NCBI GenBank assembly: GCA_963169665.1
Contig: CAUJET010000034.1
Location: 1 to 52,117, forward strand
Origin: Actinomycetota bacterium
GTDB taxonomy: Bacteria > Actinomycetota > Acidimicrobiia > Acidimicrobiales > Ilumatobacteraceae
Length of the DNA stretch: 52,117 nucleotides
Direction of reading: 5' to 3'
Within the stretch, counting starts at the first letter, position 1, and every line of letters begins with the position of its first letter. The translations under genes and the position numbers were made by a program. Positions 47,544 through 52,117 of this stretch are shown piece after piece. Below the pieces are notes generated by a model. That model made no database searches, had not been told where the DNA came from, and saw nothing but the letters and a program-made list of their open reading frames with translations.

Positions 47544-48319
47544 GCTCGCTCGCCTTCGTCGATCTCTCGGTGCGCTACGGCCGCCGCGACGCGATCGCCG
47601 GATTCACCGACACGGTCCGGCCAGGGGAGTGGCTCTGCCTCATCGGCCCGAACGGTGCGGGCAAGTCGTCGATCCTGCGCGCGACCGCAGGCCTCGTGCC
47701 TCACGGCGGACGCATCGAGGTGGACGGTTCACCGCTGTCGTTGCGCAGCTCCCGCCGACGGGCCGAGCTCGTGGCCTATGTGCCGCAGAGCCCCAACCTG
47801 CCCGACGACATGACCGGCGCCGAGTACGTCCTGCTCGGACGGAACCCGTACATCGGCTACTTCGGCGTGGAGAGCCAGCACGACCTGGCGATGGTGGCGA
47901 GCGTGCTCGACCGCCTCGACCTCGCCGACTTCGCACGTCGGCCGCTCGGCACGATGAGCGGCGGCGAGCGCCAGCGGCTCGTGATCGCGCGTGCCATCGC
48001 GCAGGAGGCGCCGATCCTGCTGCTCGACGAGCCCACCAGCGCGCTCGACATCGGCCATCAACAGCAGGCGCTCGAACTCGTCGATCGACTGCGCCGCGAG
48101 CACGGCCTCACGGTGGTGAGCGCGATGCACGACCTCACCCTCGCGGGCCTCTACGCCGATCGGCTCGCGCTCTTGCACCAAGGGCACGTGGTGGCCACAG
48201 GGCCGGCCGCGTCGGTGCTGCGGCCCGAGACGCTGAGCGAGTTCTACGGCGTGAGCGTGAGCGTCCACCACGAAGACGACGGCACCGTCGTCGTCGTGCC
48301 GCGCCGCACGTCGGCCTGA
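47540..48319 (+). CDS. btuD: Cobalamin ABC transporter ATPase
   Basis: The 259-residue ATPase has Walker A GPNGAGKSS, Q-loop VPQSPNLPDDMT, signature MSGGERQR, Walker B ILLLDEPTSALD, and the H-loop His in SAMHDLTLA. This is the standard set for FhuC/BtuD-type ATPases of metal-chelate and B12 importers. It is the last gene of btuF-btuC-btuD. No terminator hairpin is evident in the 115 bases that follow before the glycosyltransferase gene. Confidence 0.93.
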   Translation: MSSLAFVDLSVRYGRRDAIAGFTDTVRPGEWLCLIGPNGAGKSSILRATAGLVPHGGRIEVDGSPLSLRSSRRRAELVAYVPQSPNLPDDMTGAEYVLLGRNPYIGYFGVESQHDLAMVASVLDRLDLADFARRPLGTMSGGERQRLVIARAIAQEAPILLLDEPTSALDIGHQQQALELVDRLRREHGLTVVSAMHDLTLAGLYADRLALLHQGHVVATGPAASVLRPETLSEFYGVSVSVHHEDDGTVVVVPRRTSA

Positions 48320-48421
48320 CCGCCCATCCGCCCCACCCGTCGTTGACCAGCGGGCCTCCAGCGGACCGCGCTCAGCGAGCACCGACACGAAGTCTTGACC
48401 ATGGTGGCGCGGCCGTGCGGG

Positions 48422-48427
48422 TACCGT
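48422..48427 (+). promoter_or_regulatory. -10 element, probable leaderless start of the GT4 gene
   Basis: TACCGT is followed by 7 bases and the GTG at 48435, with no Shine-Dalgarno motif. Confidence 0.5.
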
Positions 48428-48434
48428 CGAGCGC

Positions 48435-49625
48435 GTGAACGCGCCTCGTCTCGTGCTCCACATGTCGTACCACCCGTGCCGTCTCGATGATCGCACGATC
48501 GCGACGAACACGACGTTCCTCGAAGTGCTCCAGGAGTACGGCCACCGATGGCCCGGCCAGATCGATCTCCTGCTCGAGCGGAGCACTCAGCGGCGTCCCA
48601 TCGAGGTCGTCGAGATGCCCCTCGCCGATCTGCCCGTTCGCCCGGTGGAGATCGATCGCGACGCGCTCCACCCCGGACTGTTCCCGGACGACGCAGTGGC
48701 CTACTGCGTGCTCGAGGGCGGGTTCCGTCGCCTCGCCCAGCACGTCTCGCATGCCGATCGTCGCCTCGTCCGCGGCTGCGACGTGCCGGCCAACATCTCC
48801 GCCGAGTCGCTCGTCGCCGAACATCGGTCGCTGCCGCGCAAGCTGCGGGCCAAGACGTGGGCTGCCGGCGAGGCGCGCGACCAGCGGCGCGAGGTGTCCG
48901 AGGCGGCGGCGCTGCACAGCAATCAGTACCCAGCGTACGACTTCTTCGCTCAGCAGGCCCGCACCCGGCACGTGTTCTTCGACAACCCGTTGCGCATCAC
49001 CGACCTCCCCAACGCCGTCCAGCGCGCGGCCCGCTTCGAACGATTGCTCGCCGGTGGTCCGCTGCGCCTCGTGTTCGCCGGCCGGCTCGATCGGATGAAG
49101 AACCCGGTCGACCTCGCCGACGTCGCGCACGAGCTGCAGGCGCGCGACGTGCCGTTCGAGTTCGACGTGTTCGGCGACGGTCCCCTCCGGGCCGACCTCG
49201 AGCGGAAGGTGGCCGGCTACGGGCTGACCGATCGGTTCCGAATGCACGGCTTCGTCGACTTGCGTACGGTGCTCCTGCCCTTCCTGCACGATCGCGCCGA
49301 CATCTACGTCTGCCCGCACCGCCAGGGCGACCCGAGCACCACGTACGTCGAGATGATGTGCTCGGGTGTGCCGATCGTGTCGTATCCCAACACTGCGGTG
49401 CGCCTGATGCGCGACCACCACGGCCTCGTCATCCTCGCCGCGGCGATGACCCCGGTCGCGCTCGCCGACGAGCTGCGCCGGGTGCACCTGCAGCGCGATG
49501 CGTTGGTCACGGCGTCGCGCGAGGGCTACGACTTCGGGTCCACCCACACGGTGGAGGTCTGCTACCAGGGCCAGGTCGACCATCTGCTCGAGGTGCACGA
49601 CCGGGCGAGCGGCATCCGCCGCTGA
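48435..49625 (+). CDS. Glycosyltransferase family 4-like protein
   Basis: The 396-residue protein ends in a GT-B donor-binding domain: LRLVFAGRLDRMKNPVDLA, FEFDVFGDGPLRADLE, FRMHGFVD, then PHRQGDPSTTYVEMMCSG with the conserved Glu and VPIVSYP. The N-terminal half is less typical and contains HLxxHSNQY-like features (SNQYPAYDFF). A retaining transferase acting on a glycolipid, polysaccharide or small molecule is inferred. It lies alone between btuD and zwf. The GTG start at 48435 is preceded by TACCGT at 7 bases. Confidence 0.85.
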   Translation: MNAPRLVLHMSYHPCRLDDRTIATNTTFLEVLQEYGHRWPGQIDLLLERSTQRRPIEVVEMPLADLPVRPVEIDRDALHPGLFPDDAVAYCVLEGGFRRLAQHVSHADRRLVRGCDVPANISAESLVAEHRSLPRKLRAKTWAAGEARDQRREVSEAAALHSNQYPAYDFFAQQARTRHVFFDNPLRITDLPNAVQRAARFERLLAGGPLRLVFAGRLDRMKNPVDLADVAHELQARDVPFEFDVFGDGPLRADLERKVAGYGLTDRFRMHGFVDLRTVLLPFLHDRADIYVCPHRQGDPSTTYVEMMCSGVPIVSYPNTAVRLMRDHHGLVILAAAMTPVALADELRRVHLQRDALVTASREGYDFGSTHTVEVCYQGQVDHLLEVHDRASGIRR

Positions 49626-49648
49626 CCCGAACGATCGGGGCGCCGCCC

Positions 49649-49668
49649 GACCCGGATCAGACCGGGTC
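49649..49668. terminator. Hairpin at the convergent GT4/zwf boundary
   Basis: GACCCGG (49649-49655) pairs with CCGGGTC (49662-49668) around a 6-base loop. It overlaps the zwf stop codon and lies 24 bases after the GT4 stop. It could act in both directions, but has no T tract. Confidence 0.35.
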
Positions 49669-51054
49669 GAACCAGTGGTCACCGCCGAGGATGCGATCGG
49701 CCTCCGCCGGTCCCCACGACCCACGGAAGTAGGGGTGCACGGGACCGGGTCGGTCGAGCGCCGGCTGCACCACCCGCCAGGTCTGCTCCACCACGTCCTC
49801 GCGCGCGAAGCGCCGCGGCGAGCCGGCGATCGCGTCGTCGAGCAGGCGCTCGTAGGCCTCGCGACGTTCGCCGAGGGCCGCTGCGAAATCCACCGCGAGA
49901 TCCACGTTCTGACTGTCGAGATGGGGGCCTGGTGTCTTCGCCTGCACCGTGAACGTGACCCCGTCGTGCTTGCCGAGCCGGAAGCGCACCAGGTTGCGAT
50001 GCGGTGCCGGGCCGCCGGCCTCGTCGAACAGCAACGCCGGCGGCTCGCGGAACTCGACCACGACCTCGGTGGCCGACTCGGTGAGCGCCTTGCCACAGCG
50101 CACGTACCACGGCACACCGGCCCAGCGCCACGAGTCGATCTCGATGCGCGCTGCGGAGAACGTGTCGACCTGCGAGTCGGGTGCGACGCCCGGCTCGTCG
50201 CGGTATCCCACGTATTGCCCGCGCACGAGGTTGGCCGGGTCGATCGGCCGCATCGCAGCGAACACCTTCGCCTTCTCGTCCTGCAGGAACCCGGAGTCGG
50301 GTCCCACCGGGGGCTCCATCGCGACGAGGGCGGCCACCTGGAGGAGGTGGTTCTGCATGATGTCGCGGATCGAACCGACGCCGTCGTAGAAGCTGCCGCG
50401 GCCTTCGACCCCGATGGTCTCGCTCATCGTGATCTGCACGCTGCGGACGTAGTTCCGGTTCCACACCGGCTCGAGCAGGGTGTTCGAGAACCGGAAGACG
50501 AGCAGGTCCTCGACGCTCTCCTTGCCGAGGTAGTGGTCGATGCGGAAGATCCGCTCCTCCGGGAACACCGAGTGCAGGGTGACGTTCAATTCCGTGGCGC
50601 TCGCGAGATCGCGACCGAACGGCTTCTCCACGACGATGCGGCCGCGCTCGTTGAGACCCACCGATGCGAGCGCCTCTGCAACCGTGGGGAACATCGTCGG
50701 CGGGATCGCCATGTAGAACACCGCGTTCTTGCTGCCACACCGGTCGAGGGCGTCGCGCAGGCCGGTCCACGTGGCGGGATCGGCGTAGTCGCCCTGCACG
50801 AGATCGAGGCGCTTCATGAGCGGCTCGATCGCGGACGCCAACGCGTCCGGGATGGCCTGGAGGATCGAGTCGTGGGCGTGTTGGCAGAACGCGGCATCGT
50901 TCCAGTCGCTGCGCGCCACGCCGATCACGGGGATCTTCAGCAGCCCACGGTGCTCGAGGTGGTAGAGGGCGGGGAACAGCTTCCGCTTGGCGAGGTCGCC
51001 CGTCGCGCCGAACAGCACCAGCGCGTCGGCGACGGGTTGACGGGCCGCGATCAT
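49657..51054 (-). CDS. zwf: Glucose-6-phosphate 1-dehydrogenase
   Basis: The 465-residue enzyme oxidises glucose 6-phosphate to 6-phosphogluconolactone with reduction of NAD(P). Its N-terminal cofactor motif LFGATGDLAKRKLFPALY, the EKPFGRD segment and the substrate-site motif RIDHYLGKESVEDLLVFRF (catalytic His) are intact. The ATG at 51054 overlaps the gnd stop (ATGA), so gnd and zwf form a coupled pair of oxidative pentose-phosphate genes. The pathway supplies NADPH and pentoses. Confidence 0.95.
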   Translation of the reverse strand: MIAARQPVADALVLFGATGDLAKRKLFPALYHLEHRGLLKIPVIGVARSDWNDAAFCQHAHDSILQAIPDALASAIEPLMKRLDLVQGDYADPATWTGLRDALDRCGSKNAVFYMAIPPTMFPTVAEALASVGLNERGRIVVEKPFGRDLASATELNVTLHSVFPEERIFRIDHYLGKESVEDLLVFRFSNTLLEPVWNRNYVRSVQITMSETIGVEGRGSFYDGVGSIRDIMQNHLLQVAALVAMEPPVGPDSGFLQDEKAKVFAAMRPIDPANLVRGQYVGYRDEPGVAPDSQVDTFSAARIEIDSWRWAGVPWYVRCGKALTESATEVVVEFREPPALLFDEAGGPAPHRNLVRFRLGKHDGVTFTVQAKTPGPHLDSQNVDLAVDFAAALGERREAYERLLDDAIAGSPRRFAREDVVEQTWRVVQPALDRPGPVHPYFRGSWGPAEADRILGGDHWFDPV

Positions 51055-52103
51055 GCGGACGGCCCCTTGGGCACCTCGTGGTGTCCGCCGAACTGCGAGC
51101 GCATCGCCGACAGCACCTTGTGTGCCACGTCGCCGCGGTCGCGCGAGTAGAAGCGGTCCCACAGCGCCGAGGCGAGGGTGGGCACCGGTACGCCCTCGTC
51201 GACGGCGGCGTGCAATGTCCACCGGCCCTCGCCGCTGTCGCTGACCCGACCGGCGAACGCGTCGAGACCGGGGTCCTGCACGAGCGCCGTCGCCGTGAGA
51301 TCGAGCAGCCAGCTCGACACGACGCTGCCGCGACGCCACAGCTCCGTGATCGCGCCGAGGTCGAAGTCGTAGCGGTAGTACTCGGGGTGGGTGAGCGGCG
51401 CGGTCTCGGCGTCCTTCGCGTGCGACTCCTTGCCGATGTCTGCCTTGGCGAGCACGTTGAGGCCCTCCGCGTACGCGGCCATCAGTCCGTACTCGATGCC
51501 GTTGTGCACCATCTTCACGAAGTGGCCGGCGCCGTTCGGACCGCAGTGGAGCCACCCGCGTTCGGCGGTGCTCGGCTCGCCGGTGCGGCCGGGGGTGCGC
51601 TCGGCGGTCTCGACGCCGGGGGCGAGGGTGTCGAACACCGGGGCGAGCCGAGCCACGGCGTCGTCGTCGCCGCCGACCATCAGGCAATAGCCACGCTCGA
51701 GCCCGAACACGCCTCCGCTGGTGCCGACGTCGACGTAGTGGATGCCCTGCGCAGCGAGCGGCGCCGCACGATCGACGTCGTCGCGATACCAGCTGTTGCC
51801 GCCGTCGATGATCGTGTCGCCGGGCGAGAGCAGGGCGGCCAGTCGGTCGACCGTGCTGCCGACGAAGGCCGCCGGGACCATGATCCAGACGTGTCGCGGT
51901 GCCTCGAGCGCAGCGACGACCTCCTCCAACGAGGCGGCGCCCACGACCGCCGGCGTACCCGGAACTCCGTCGGGGTCGGCGGCCACCATGGCGGCCACCG
52001 CCGCCGCGTTCACGTCGTGGGCGACGCAGTGATGGCCCCCTCGCTGGAGGCGGCGCACCATGTTGGCGCCCATGCGGCCGAGTCCGATCATCGCGATCTG
52101 CAT
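51051..52103 (-). CDS. gnd: 6-Phosphogluconate dehydrogenase, short (NAD-type) form
   Basis: The 350-residue decarboxylating dehydrogenase yields ribulose 5-phosphate. The Rossmann motif is MIGLGRMGANMVRRL; IIDGGNSWYRDD and DVGTSGGVFGLERGYCLMVGG (in its parts) bind substrate; and FVKMVHNGIEYGLMAAYAEG contains the catalytic Lys and substrate contacts. It lacks the roughly 130-residue C-terminal extension of the long 470-residue enzyme, so it belongs to the short bacterial clade often paired with zwf. The gene is complete: its ATG is at 52103, 14 bases from the window edge. Confidence 0.94.
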   Translation of the reverse strand: MQIAMIGLGRMGANMVRRLQRGGHHCVAHDVNAAAVAAMVAADPDGVPGTPAVVGAASLEEVVAALEAPRHVWIMVPAAFVGSTVDRLAALLSPGDTIIDGGNSWYRDDVDRAAPLAAQGIHYVDVGTSGGVFGLERGYCLMVGGDDDAVARLAPVFDTLAPGVETAERTPGRTGEPSTAERGWLHCGPNGAGHFVKMVHNGIEYGLMAAYAEGLNVLAKADIGKESHAKDAETAPLTHPEYYRYDFDLGAITELWRRGSVVSSWLLDLTATALVQDPGLDAFAGRVSDSGEGRWTLHAAVDEGVPVPTLASALWDRFYSRDRGDVAHKVLSAMRSQFGGHHEVPKGPSA

Positions 52104-52117
52104 GGGTGCAGGTTGCC

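Overview
The window is GC-rich chromosomal DNA with tightly packed genes, many ATGA or GTGA overlaps, GTG starts, and actinobacterial marker families: PAC2, a mycobacterial-type SerC, an Eis-like acetyltransferase and bacterial Ino1. The gene content and the repeated -10-like hexamer 6-8 bases before start codons fit an uncultured or marine actinobacterium of the Acidimicrobiia (Ilumatobacter-like). That placement is inference from family resemblance. No rRNA, tRNA, transposase, phage gene or CRISPR array was found. The window is mostly ordinary core metabolism with some accessory islands.

Layout. 1-1184: two unrecognised minus-strand genes, and a possible broken plus-strand gene. 1294-6778: a phosphate/polyphosphate-flavoured island. 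It holds a VTC-domain protein and a DUF4956 membrane protein, transcribed divergently from a CotH-type lipoprotein and an OmpR-type two-component system. The divergent promoter carries two mirror-image PhoP/PHO-box-like direct repeats. 6800-12479: an M20 amidohydrolase, a PhyH-type dioxygenase, an Eis-like acetyltransferase, an MFS exporter and a threonine dehydratase-like enzyme. 12696-14423: ilvD. 14432-19542: two paralogous Crp/Fnr regulators flanking a peptide-type ABC transporter that has no ATPase genes here. 19543-20895: octamer and 11-mer repeats, a lipoprotein gene, and a relic of a further Crp C-terminus. 20933-22625: a two-gene unit of a cytoplasmic GAF-subtilase and a stand-alone cyclic-nucleotide-binding-domain protein, the most unusual unit here. 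22626-27895: a possible small motif peptide, DUF3054, flavin reductase, 5-formyl-THF cyclo-ligase, a second threonine dehydratase-like enzyme, ino1 and two small exported proteins.

27937-31569 is the ilvBNC operon, headed by a 15-codon leader peptide rich in Leu/Val/Ile and a terminator hairpin, so it is probably attenuated. Then come metY, a large RND/MMPL transporter with an unusual C-terminal tail, a glycosyltransferase, a PAC2 protein, serC and two overlapping aminotransferase genes. 42291-48319 is a cobalamin locus. The cobO-cobU-cobT-cobS operon runs leftward, and btuF-btuC-btuD runs rightward behind a cobalamin riboswitch whose expression platform appears to sequester the btuF ribosome binding site. 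A GT4 glycosyltransferase and the gnd-zwf pentose-phosphate pair close the window.

Branched-chain amino acid synthesis (ilvD, ilvBNC), serine and sulfur amino acid metabolism (serC, metY, PatB-like lyase) and B12 assembly and uptake are the coherent pathways. Short tandem repeats recur: units of 12 or 21 bp inside genes, and units of 8, 10, 11 or 14 bp between genes.
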